Source: Deltaproteobacteria bacterium
Lineage (GTDB): Bacteria > Desulfobacterota > GWC2-55-46 > S146-70
DNA: 14,012 nt
Assembly: GCA_015492395.1 (NCBI GenBank)
Contig: WGFD01000052.1
Location: 1-14,012, forward strand
Reading direction: 5' to 3'
This document shows positions 8,233-13,949 of this stretch, piece by piece. Below the pieces are notes generated by a model. The model was not told the DNA's origin, searched no databases, and saw nothing but the letters and a program-made list of their open reading frames with translations. Within the stretch, counting starts at the first letter, position 1; the number at the start of each line of letters is the position of its first letter. A program made the position numbers and the translations under genes.

Positions 8233-8342
8233 CGGGCGCAGACGAACCATTGCGGAGTATACCTGAGTCCACCCCCATCCCATGGATTGCGTGCACCTTG
8301 CATCTGCCATTCTCAGTGTGGTGTCCCCGTCTTCGACTCTTC

Positions 8343-8364
8343 ACGGATGTATAACGGATGTATA
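8343..8364. repeat. exact 11-bp tandem duplication
   Basis: ACGGATGTATA occurs twice head to tail with no difference. The period is close to one turn of DNA, so it could be a pair of binding half-sites, but with two copies only it may be a slippage event. Confidence 0.6.
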
Positions 8365-8415
8365 AAGGCAGGCTAGATGCATATGAAGAGGGGAGGAAAG
8401 AGATCCCGCCCGTAT

Positions 8416-8476
8416 GAGACTCAGGGCCAGGCTGCAGGTTGACAGGTAGAGGCAATCCGTACCTGGCCCTCATCTC
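8416..8476. repeat. inverted repeat downstream of iscU
   Basis: AGGGCCAGG (8423-8431) is exactly complementary to CCTGGCCCT (8462-8470), and the pairing resumes further out with GAGA (8416-8419) and TCTC (8473-8476). The loop is about 30 bases. It begins 40 bases after the iscU stop on the minus strand, so it could stabilise or end the isc transcript, although no T-run follows. Confidence 0.45.
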
Positions 8477-8515
8477 AATTGGTCTTGCAAATTCTGTTCT
8501 TCAGAAGGGCGGCCA

Positions 8516-8908
8516 TTAAGACTGTCCGGCCTTTTTCCCGGCGCCGCTCTTTTTGTAGTAGTCTTCCAACGCGCCTTGCAGCGCATCTGCCGCCAGATTG
8601 GAGCAGTGCATCTTAATGGGCGGGAGTCCGTCGAGGGCCTCTGCTACGGCTTGGTTGGTTATGCTCTCAGCCTCCTTCAGGCTCTTCCCCATAACGAGTT
8701 CGGTCACCATCGAACTCGTGGCTATTGCCGCACCACAACCGAATGTCTTGAACTTGATATCCGCAATCTTGTCGTCCTCAACCTTGATGGTAAGTTTCAT
8801 GATATCACCACAGGCGGGGTTACCTACCATCCCCACTCCGCTCGGGTTCTCAATCTCTCCCACGTTTCTGGGATTACTGAAGTGATCCATCACCTTTTCA
8901 CTGTACAT
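8516..8908 (-). CDS. iscU: Fe-S cluster assembly scaffold IscU
   Basis: Scaffold on which IscS-derived sulfur and iron are built into Fe-S clusters before transfer. The 130-residue product has the three ligand cysteines in NPACGD (Cys33, with Asp35 next to it), FKTFGCGAAIA (Cys58) and KMHCSNLAADAL (Cys102). The chaperone-recognition motif LPPIK sits just before Cys102, as in other IscU proteins, although no hscA or hscB gene is visible nearby. An AAGGAG ribosome-binding site lies 9 bases before the ATG. The last residues, KKSGAGKKAGQS, are a variable tail. It lies 207 bases after iscS, a gap filled by a repeat-like element. It could equally be called NifU-type scaffold N-domain; there is no ferredoxin or C-terminal Nfu domain. 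Confidence 0.93.
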   Translation of the reverse strand: MYSEKVMDHFSNPRNVGEIENPSGVGMVGNPACGDIMKLTIKVEDDKIADIKFKTFGCGAAIATSSMVTELVMGKSLKEAESITNQAVAEALDGLPPIKMHCSNLAADALQGALEDYYKKSGAGKKAGQS

Positions 8909-8949
8909 ATCTTCGTCTCCTTAATTGATTATACTAACGCCCGGCTGCC

Positions 8950-9118
8950 TGTAAAAGGTCCGTCTGCAGTGTCGCTTGCGTCGCATTCTCCGTCCGCCTG
9001 CGCGGACAGGCCACTGCGGCGCGCCTCTAAGCAGGTCTCATCCCGCAGGGTGCGCTCGCCTTGCATCCGGAGCTTTTTACTGTGCCGTCCCCAGTTGCGA
9101 CTTTTTATGAGTTTATCA
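8950..9118. repeat. candidate MITE-like or REP-like insert between iscS and iscU
   Basis: The ends look like imperfect terminal inverted repeats: TGTAAAAGGTC at the left and, read from the right, TCATAAAAAGTCGC. Inside are a perfect 6-bp hairpin GTCCGC-CTGC-GCGGAC (8992-9007), another GTAAAAAGCTCCGG motif read on the minus strand, and GC-rich sequence unlike the flanks. From memory, similar non-coding units bounded by TAAAAAGTC-type ends are scattered in deltaproteobacterial and Nitrospirota genomes. The right end overlaps the iscS stop codon. No second copy lies in this window, so repetitiveness is not shown here. Confidence 0.45.
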
Positions 9119-10324
9119 ATGCTTACACACGGTATCGAAATTTATATCGACTCCCTTTCCGGTTGCGGCGGAATAGAGAGGCGACATGCTTCTGAGCCTC
9201 TCCACAAGGGGAGGCAGCTCATTCAAAACCAGATCTATATCATCGTCCACATTATCCCTTCCAAGACTGAACCTCACGGAACCGTGCAGCTCCTCGAGGG
9301 GTATACCCATCGCCACAAGGACATGAGAAGGTTCAAGGGTACCCGAGGTGCAGGCAGAACCGGATGACGCCGCGATGCCCTTCATATCCAGGTTTAGCAG
9401 TATGGACTCCCCTTCAACAAAGTTGAATCCTATATTAGATGTATTAGGGATCCTCTTGGCATTCTGCCCATGGATCCTGACGAACGGAATCCTCTCCTGC
9501 ACACCTTTCTCGAGCTTTCCACGCAATCTCGTCAGGTGTTCGTTCTCCCTCTCCATATCCCTCCGGGCTATCTCGCATGCCTTGCCGAGCCCGACTATAC
9601 CGGCTACATTCTCCGTCCCGGCACGTCTGTTCCTCTCATGGTGCCCGCCTTGAATGAGCGGTTGAATCCTTACCCCTCTCTTTAGATATACGGCGCCCAC
9701 TCCCTTGGGCGCATAGAACTTATGACCCGACAGTGTCAGTATGTCCACATTCAGATCTTTAACATCGATGGGCACTTTTCCTATTCCCTGAACGGCATCC
9801 GTGTGAAATGTCACCTTATGCTCCCTGGCGATCCCGGCTATCTCCTTTATCGGAAAGATGACCCCGGTCTCATTATTCGCGTACATCACCGAAATAAGCA
9901 CGGTCTCTGAAGTTATGGCACTTCTAAGCTGGTCAAGATCTATCATCCCGTCACCATCAACGTCCAGGAATGTCACCTTGTAGCCGATCTTCTCCAGGGC
10001 CTTGCATGTCCCGTAAACGGCGGGGTGTTCAACCTTTGTGGTTATGATATGGTTACCCTTGCCTCTATTCGCCTCCAGTACGCCCTTAATGGCAAGGTTG
10101 TCACCCTCGGAACCACTGCTCGTGAATATCACCTCCGAGACATCACAGTTGAGAAGGTCCGCAACCTTCTCTCTCCCCTCCTCTACCGCCTTTCTAGGGC
10201 CGCGTCCCGCCCAATGTATGCTGGAAGGGTTTCCCCACTCCTCCTTAAGGTACGGTATCATCACATCCACAACCTCGGGATGGACCGGTGTAGTTGCATT
10301 ATGGTCTAAATATACCTTCTTCAA
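9116..10324 (-). CDS. iscS: cysteine desulfurase IscS
   Basis: Pyridoxal-phosphate enzyme taking sulfur from cysteine and passing it as persulfide to IscU and to tRNA thiolation enzymes such as MnmA. The 402-residue protein begins MKKVYLDHNATTPVHPEV, has the cofactor region TKVEHPAVYGTC (His100), YANNETG, HTDAVQGIGK, the PLP lysine in LSGHKFYAPKG (Lys202), RAGTEN, and the active cysteine loop SSGSACTSGTLEPSHVL (Cys325). The start codon is TTG: no ATG or GTG is available in frame before it, and a near-perfect AGGAGG lies 8 bases upstream. The C terminus after MSPLYS carries about 18 residues (ending NFDTVCKH) not usual in the family, and its stop falls in the end of the adjacent repeat-like element. 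It follows iscR by 23 bases. Confidence 0.95.
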   Translation of the reverse strand: MKKVYLDHNATTPVHPEVVDVMIPYLKEEWGNPSSIHWAGRGPRKAVEEGREKVADLLNCDVSEVIFTSSGSEGDNLAIKGVLEANRGKGNHIITTKVEHPAVYGTCKALEKIGYKVTFLDVDGDGMIDLDQLRSAITSETVLISVMYANNETGVIFPIKEIAGIAREHKVTFHTDAVQGIGKVPIDVKDLNVDILTLSGHKFYAPKGVGAVYLKRGVRIQPLIQGGHHERNRRAGTENVAGIVGLGKACEIARRDMERENEHLTRLRGKLEKGVQERIPFVRIHGQNAKRIPNTSNIGFNFVEGESILLNLDMKGIAASSGSACTSGTLEPSHVLVAMGIPLEELHGSVRFSLGRDNVDDDIDLVLNELPPLVERLRSMSPLYSAATGKGVDINFDTVCKH

Positions 10325-10332
10325 GACTCCCC

Positions 10333-10338
10333 CCTCCT
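10333..10338 (-). promoter_or_regulatory. iscS: ribosome-binding site fixing the TTG start of iscS
   Basis: AGGAGG (followed by GGGGAG) on the minus strand, 8 bases before the TTG at 10324. Its strength and spacing support TTG as the true start and may compensate for the weak start codon. Confidence 0.8.
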
Positions 10339-10347
10339 GCTTCTGGA

Positions 10348-10797
10348 TTAATTTTGATTTTGATTTCTAAGGTCCTTGCCATATATCTCAGCAGCTTCCC
10401 TGCTCAACTCTTCAACAGATATGGAGCCAAGGAACTCCCTTATCTTATCCCCCAACCCCTTCCACACCCTCTGTGTCGTACATCTGTCGGCACGGTTACA
10501 TCCCTCATGGTCACTATCAAGACACTCAACAGGATCCAACCCTTCTTCGACCATCTCTATAATCTCGCCAACACTGATATCCCGGGAGGACCTTGCCAAC
10601 ACATAGCCTCCCCCCGGCCCCTTGATACTCTTCACAACCTTGCCCTTACGCAACTTTGAAAAGAGCTGCTCGAGATAAGAGAGGGATATCTCTTCTTCCT
10701 CCGATATATCCCTCAAGGTGATCGGGTTGCCGTTGGAGTGGCAGGCTAAATTGACAACGGCCCTGACGGCATACTGTCCTTTCGTAGATAATCTCAT
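10348..10797 (-). CDS. iscR: Rrf2-family Fe-S regulator IscR
   Basis: Transcription factor that senses Fe-S cluster status and usually represses its own isc operon when it holds a 2Fe-2S cluster. The 149-residue protein has the winged helix-turn-helix of the Rrf2 family (MRLSTKGQYAVRAVVNLA; ISLSYLEQLFSKLRKGKVVKSIKGPGGGY) and the cluster cysteines Cys92, Cys100 and Cys106 in VECLDSDHEGCNRADRCTT. The spacing (7 then 5 residues between cysteines) is slightly longer in the first gap than in the E. coli protein, from memory 92, 98 and 104. A GGAG ribosome-binding site lies 6 bases before the ATG. The C terminus ends NQNQN. It is first of the block and has a palindrome over its own promoter, consistent with autoregulation. 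Confidence 0.92.
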   Translation of the reverse strand: MRLSTKGQYAVRAVVNLACHSNGNPITLRDISEEEEISLSYLEQLFSKLRKGKVVKSIKGPGGGYVLARSSRDISVGEIIEMVEEGLDPVECLDSDHEGCNRADRCTTQRVWKGLGDKIREFLGSISVEELSREAAEIYGKDLRNQNQN

Positions 10798-10817
10798 ACA
10801 AGCTCCAAGGTGAATCC

Positions 10818-10846
10818 ACTCTAATATACCTTAATAATTTTGTCAA
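10818..10846 (-). promoter_or_regulatory. iscR: promoter of the iscR-iscS-iscU block
   Basis: On the minus strand a perfect -35 box TTGACA (10846 to 10841) is followed 17 bases later by TAGAGT (10823 to 10818), a 4-of-6 -10 match. Transcription would start near 10811, only about 14 nt before the iscR ATG. The -35 box is part of the palindrome at 10826-10850. Confidence 0.65.
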
Positions 10847-10850
10847 GTAT
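10826..10850. promoter_or_regulatory. candidate IscR operator
   Basis: A 25-bp imperfect palindrome. On the minus strand one half reads ATACTTGAC and the other ends TTAAGGTAT; on the complement the halves become ATACCTTAA and GTCAAGTAT, giving the consensus ATACYTKA on both sides. This resembles the type 1 IscR site known from enterobacteria (ATASYYGAC with a symmetric partner). It covers the -35 box and spacer of the iscR promoter, the right place for repression. Confidence 0.68.
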
Positions 10851-10872
10851 TTTTTGGAAATTGCAAGTCAAA

Positions 10873-10899
10873 TTGACGCTCCCTGCAATCAGCTATAAC
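10873..10899 (+). promoter_or_regulatory. weak candidate promoter for bioH-bioC
   Basis: TTGACG (10873-10878) and TATAAC (10894-10899) are 15 bases apart, shorter than ideal. It points towards bioH with a leader of about 125 nt. No BirA-type palindrome (TTGTAAACC with its partner) is seen, so biotin control at this promoter is not supported. Confidence 0.25.
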
Positions 10900-11031
10900 T
10901 GCCACCGTGCATTCTACAGACTACGTCATAATAAATATATGCGCATAAACGCCTTTAATCTTGAAAAATGGAGTAGGTTCAGGCAGAATCAAAGGTTGGA
11001 AGTGCGGATACCACAAACTGGAAAAGGATCC

Positions 11032-11790
11032 ATGCACATGAAGGGACTGATCTTCGTACATGGCTGGGCAACCGGCTCATATGTCTGGTCACAACAGGTA
11101 CGTGAATTCTCGAAGAGGTTTACATGCCTCTGTACAGCCCTGCCGGGACATGGAGAAGGGATATGGGGAAGACCCGATTTTTCGCCCGGAATCTCTTCTA
11201 TCCTGAAGAGCGCGGCGGATCTCGACTCCAAGACGGACATTATCGGTATCGGATGGTCATTGGGTGGACAGATGCTTCTGGAAACGGCTATCAACAGAAG
11301 ACACCTCTTCAAGGGACTTGTGCTGGTAGGCACGACATCACGCTTCGTCAGCAAGGACCCCGGTGGACCGGGACAGCCGCCGGGTGTATTAAGAAGGATG
11401 AGAAGGGATATAAAGAGGGATATGGTGTCTACGCTGAGACGCTTCTATCCGCTGAGCTTCACAGAGGAAGAGCTACAGATGAAGGTGGTCAGGGACTTCA
11501 TCGACCACTATGATACGGCATGTAAAGACCTACATAAGGAATCAATTTTATCAACGCTTGACGCGTTGACTGCCATAGATCTTGGGGATTCGCCAAGTGA
11601 GATCGATGTGCCTGTCCTGATCATTCACGGAGAAGAAGACGCGGTAGTCCCAAGTGAATCGGGTAGATCCTTGGCCATGGATATACCGGAAGCCACACTG
11701 GAGCTATTCGAGGATACCGGGCACGCGCCGTTTATAACCGGAAGCGAACGTTTCAACACCACCGTGAGTAGATTCGTCGAATCATTATGA
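11032..11790 (+). CDS. bioH: pimeloyl-ACP methyl ester esterase BioH (alpha/beta hydrolase)
   Basis: Serine hydrolase expected to cleave the methyl ester of pimeloyl-ACP, ending the BioC-BioH route that makes the pimelate part of biotin. With the ATG at 11032 the protein has 252 residues, close to E. coli BioH. It shows the BioH-like oxyanion segment LIFVHGWATGSYVW, the nucleophile elbow GIGWSLGGQ (Ser76), the acid in IIHGEEDAVVP (Asp203) and the base in TGHAPF (His231). AAAAGGA precedes this ATG and another at 11038; the frame is open upstream to 10840 but that part is not family-like. The stop overlaps the bioC start. The assignment rests on fold motifs plus the bioC neighbour, since alpha/beta hydrolases are diverse. 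Confidence 0.85.
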   Translation: MHMKGLIFVHGWATGSYVWSQQVREFSKRFTCLCTALPGHGEGIWGRPDFSPGISSILKSAADLDSKTDIIGIGWSLGGQMLLETAINRRHLFKGLVLVGTTSRFVSKDPGGPGQPPGVLRRMRRDIKRDMVSTLRRFYPLSFTEEELQMKVVRDFIDHYDTACKDLHKESILSTLDALTAIDLGDSPSEIDVPVLIIHGEEDAVVPSESGRSLAMDIPEATLELFEDTGHAPFITGSERFNTTVSRFVESL

Positions 11791-12671
11791 GAATTAACGA
11801 TAACCATAAGATACAACAGAGGATAAGGAAGGCCTTCTCCAGAGCGGCCGTGGCCTACGACACATATTCAGGTCTTCAGGAAGAGGTGGCCCGTGAGCTG
11901 ATAGAAAAGGTTATGGACCCTTTATCCGGCCGCCAAAGTATTGCCTCAGTCCTTGACATCGGCTGCGGAACCGGTCATCTGACCTTCCACCTCAGCGACT
12001 ACTTCCCCAATGCCTCCATCACGGGCCTGGATATCGCAGCGCCGATGTTGCGGAGGGCGGCTGCCAAGGATTCCAGCCGGAATATACACCTCATTGCAGC
12101 GGACTGTACATCCCTCCCATACAAGAAAATGTGTTTCGACATGGTGACCTCGAGTCTTGCATATCAATGGGTGCCCGATCCCGGCGCCGCATTCAAAGAG
12201 ACATTCAGGGTGCTCAATAGCGGCGGAATATTCGCTCTGGCAACCCTTGGTCCGCAGACACTGCATGAACTGAGGAGGTGCTATGAAGCCGTTAAGGGCA
12301 ACAACGGAAACGGAGGTCTGCCGCCATTGCTGAACTACTCATCTACCGACACTCTTTTATCCACCATGGAAGAGACGGGCTACAGGATACATCGCTGGGA
12401 GAGGTCGGTGAAGACCAGGAGATACAAGGGGCTTCTTGACCTGCTAAAGACCATCAAGACAATCGGCGCAGGCAACCCATACCCCGAGGGTGATAAGAGC
12501 CTTGCCAGGGGAAGTACCCTGAAAGACCTGGGATTGCTTTATGAAGGAAAATTTATAATAGATGTGGATGGAGGGGTAGGCTGGTCTGCAGATGCGCCTA
12601 TCCTGCCCCGACGGAATGGAGGCATCCCGGCCACATACGAAATCATATCGATCATCGCATTAAAACATTGA
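11787..12671 (+). CDS. bioC: malonyl-ACP O-methyltransferase BioC
   Basis: SAM-dependent methyltransferase that caps malonyl-ACP as a methyl ester so that fatty acid synthesis can extend it to pimeloyl-ACP. The 294-residue protein starts with the BioC-type RKAFSRAAVAYDTYSGLQEEVA, then SAM motif I VLDIGCGTGHLT (55-66), the acidic GLDIA (80-84), AADCTSLP, and SSLAYQWVPDP, where related proteins have NLALQW. The phrase LKTIGAGN (about 223-230) is typical of BioC. The end GGIPATYEIISIIALKH fits, but between residues about 252 and 277 there is a segment (containing DVDGGVGWSADAPILP) longer than in the E. coli enzyme. The start overlaps the bioH stop as ATGA. The biotin ring genes bioA, B, D and F are not in the window. 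Confidence 0.9.
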   Translation: MRINDNHKIQQRIRKAFSRAAVAYDTYSGLQEEVARELIEKVMDPLSGRQSIASVLDIGCGTGHLTFHLSDYFPNASITGLDIAAPMLRRAAAKDSSRNIHLIAADCTSLPYKKMCFDMVTSSLAYQWVPDPGAAFKETFRVLNSGGIFALATLGPQTLHELRRCYEAVKGNNGNGGLPPLLNYSSTDTLLSTMEETGYRIHRWERSVKTRRYKGLLDLLKTIKTIGAGNPYPEGDKSLARGSTLKDLGLLYEGKFIIDVDGGVGWSADAPILPRRNGGIPATYEIISIIALKH

Positions 12672-12697
12672 TAAAAATCATACCATTCGTATATAAT
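12668..12697 (+). promoter_or_regulatory. sigma-70-type promoter of the hemerythrin gene
   Basis: TTGATA (12668-12673) overlaps the bioC stop codon, and a perfect TATAAT lies at 12692-12697, 18 bases on. The leader would be about 35 nt and ends in the ribosome-binding site GGAGG, 6 bases before the ATG. The gap is AT-rich compared with its surroundings. Confidence 0.6.
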
Positions 12698-12738
12698 TAA
12701 TGTTATCTGAGTTATATAAAATCTAGGGGAGGTTACAG

Positions 12739-13215
12739 ATGAACGATCCGTTAGAGATTCTCATGAATGAACATAAAGAAGTCCTTGGGATAGTGGACGA
12801 TATCAGCTCAAACCTCAAAACATTTCAGGACTCGCCTGCTGAAACGACACCGCAATTGAAGGAACTGATAGAAAAGCTGGATTCCGAATTCGATGTGCAC
12901 TCCCTGAAAAAGGAGGAACAGGGATTATTTCCGGTGATGGAGACCTTTCTGCCGAGGGATGAAGGCCCTATAGGCGTCATGATAGGCGAACACGAAGAGC
13001 TCGTCAAGAGGTTCCAGGTATTCAAAGAAGGGCTGAACGAGGGGGACCACGACAAGGTCATGGATGCCGGTTCCTATATTACCTCCACCCTGAGGGACCA
13101 TATCTATAAGGAAGACAACATCCTCTACAATATCGCCAGGATGCACCTCTCCTCCGAGGATATGCAGAAGGTCTATGACAAACTAATGGAGATCGCGAAG
13201 GAATACCAGTCATAG
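12739..13215 (+). CDS. hemerythrin-like HHE-domain protein
   Basis: Small cytoplasmic four-helix protein of 158 residues that probably carries a non-haem di-iron centre, used in this family for oxygen, nitric oxide or iron handling; the role here is not known. Candidate ligands are His12 (MNEHKEV), His54 with Glu59 or Glu60 (VHSLKKEEQGLFP), His85 (GEHEELVKRF) and His121 with Glu125 (DHIYKEDNILY). In many relatives the second pair is HxxxE; here His54 is followed by KKEE one residue later, so the exact ligand is unclear. There is no signal peptide, membrane segment or fused domain. It has its own promoter directly after bioC and is followed by a repeat-rich, gene-poor region. It is not a repair-of-iron-centres (RIC/YtfE) protein by length and lacks that N-terminal domain. 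Confidence 0.88.
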   Translation: MNDPLEILMNEHKEVLGIVDDISSNLKTFQDSPAETTPQLKELIEKLDSEFDVHSLKKEEQGLFPVMETFLPRDEGPIGVMIGEHEELVKRFQVFKEGLNEGDHDKVMDAGSYITSTLRDHIYKEDNILYNIARMHLSSEDMQKVYDKLMEIAKEYQS

Positions 13216-13264
13216 ACCATAAAGCGTAATTAACAAAGATATGGAACGAATGCTGCCAAGAAGA

Positions 13265-13318
13265 ATCTCAAATGTCCCCTTTTCAGGGGATTGAGATGTA
13301 CTTGACATAAAAGGGGAC
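13265..13318. repeat. two alternative hairpins, REP-like
   Basis: ATCTCAA (13265-13271) and TTGAGAT (13291-13297) enclose CCCC-ttttca-GGGG (13276-13289), a nested stem of 7 plus 4 pairs. Overlapping this, GTCCCCTTTT (13274-13283) is exactly complementary to AAAAGGGGAC (13309-13318). The two folds exclude each other. It lies 50 bases after the hemerythrin gene and may end its transcript, but without a T-run. Confidence 0.55.
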
Positions 13319-13354
13319 GGGGGGGCAGTTGGAAAACCGTACACCAACATGATG

Positions 13355-13428
13355 TGTCATGCTGAATTTAATTCAGCATCTAACAAAATAAGTATGTTAC
13401 GAGACCCTGAAACAAGTTCAGGGTGACA
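13355..13428. repeat. 74-bp composite repeat of two hairpins
   Basis: The unit begins TGTCA and ends TGACA, which pair. Inside are a perfect 10-bp stem ATGCTGAATT / AATTCAGCAT with a 1-base centre (13359-13379) and an 8-bp stem ACCCTGAA / TTCAGGGT with a 5-base loop (13404-13424). From memory, the phrases TGTCATGCTGAA...TTCAGCAT and CCCTGAA...TTCAGGGTGACA belong to intergenic repeats found in many environmental bacteria. Only one copy is in the window. Confidence 0.7.
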
Positions 13429-13458
13429 ATGCAAGACCTTCTCAACAGCCCCACGGAT

Positions 13459-13711
13459 CTATTTTATCCTGCCGGGCCTTCCTTGTCCTCTAAACTCCAC
13501 TCGATCCTGCGGTATTATCTCCCACTCCCCTTTCGGAATAGAGTTGTTGACCCATACCTTGTATCGCTTTCGCCGTTCCATATCCGTAAAATCCAAACTC
13601 CGATAGCACGGGTCTACATCCATCCAGTCGAATCCCCTAATCCCCGCCTTATAGCGGTAGTTCGACCATTTGTACTTTGCCGGGTCTTTGTACCATCCCG
13701 GCCCTCACCGG
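13459..13711 (-). pseudogene. REP-associated tyrosine transposase, C-terminal remnant
   Basis: Reading leftward, PVRAGMVQ (from 13711) is followed after a +1 shift near 13687 by DPAKYKWSNYRYKAG, then WMDVDPCYRSL, RRKRYKVWVNNSIPKGEWEI, and RVEFRGQGRPGRIK to a TAG at 13459-13461. From memory of the Y1 (RAYT) family, NPVRAGMVxDPxxYxWSSYR and a basic C terminus resembling RIELRGRGRP match its last third. Removing one A from the run at 13687-13690 joins both parts in frame. The catalytic HUH and tyrosine segments are missing upstream, where the sequence changes to unrelated DNA, so it cannot be active. Confidence 0.7.
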
Positions 13712-13768
13712 GTCTGATTTGACCCCAGAAAATACGTTTCATGAGCATAGCCAGGTTTCCCTGTCAAT

Positions 13769-13812
13769 GGTCATCGAAAAATGTACAGGTTTCGGTCATT
13801 GAAAAATGTACA
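13769..13812. repeat. two subterminal direct repeats of the IS21-like element
   Basis: GGTCATCGAAAAATGTACA (13769-13787) and GGTCATTGAAAAATGTACA (13794-13812) differ at one base in 19 and are 25 bases apart in phase. Multiple end repeats of this kind are transposase-binding sites in IS21-family elements. Confidence 0.75.
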
Positions 13813-13949
13813 ATTAAGCAAGAGAACATCCTCATATTTAATCAATTGATAAAGTTTTCATAAAAAAGAGGGTTCTTCTCAGAAAGACGGCCTCACAGAA
13901 TCGCTTTAGAGCCGGCTTTTTTGTTCCACCTATACACAGGCATACCCCT

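Larger units (their letters stand above)
8041..8515. other. 475-base gene-free stretch between iscU and mnmA
   Basis: No convincing gene or tRNA is seen on either strand; the frames open here (for example 8135-8473 minus) lack family-like composition and a ribosome-binding site. What it holds is a candidate mnmA promoter near 8085, a bulged hairpin at 8207-8232, an exact 11-base tandem duplication at 8343-8364 and a long inverted repeat just after iscU. The length and structure are unusual for a gap inside a same-strand block. It may hold an eroded insert or an untranslated regulatory RNA. Confidence 0.5.

Noticed and set aside
8135..8473. 112-residue frame on the minus strand in the iscU-mnmA gap
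   Set aside because: No ribosome-binding site, unlikely composition, and it spans the hairpin and the tandem duplication; not a credible gene.
10840..11031. 64-residue N-terminal extension of BioH
   Set aside because: It would start inside the iscR operator and precede the BioH fold by sequence unlike the family; the ATG at 11032 with AAAAGGA fits the normal length.
13423..13722. 99-residue plus-strand frame
   Set aside because: It is the complement of the RAYT remnant, which explains the open frame.
13769..13812. CRISPR-like spacing of two direct repeats
   Set aside because: Only two 19-base repeats with a 6-base gap; better explained as IS21 end repeats.
13870..13926. Intrinsic terminator ending in GCCGGCTTTTTT
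   Set aside because: The upstream partner AAAGACGGC pairs with one mismatch over a 19-base loop, and on the plus strand no gene precedes it; support is too weak to list as a feature.
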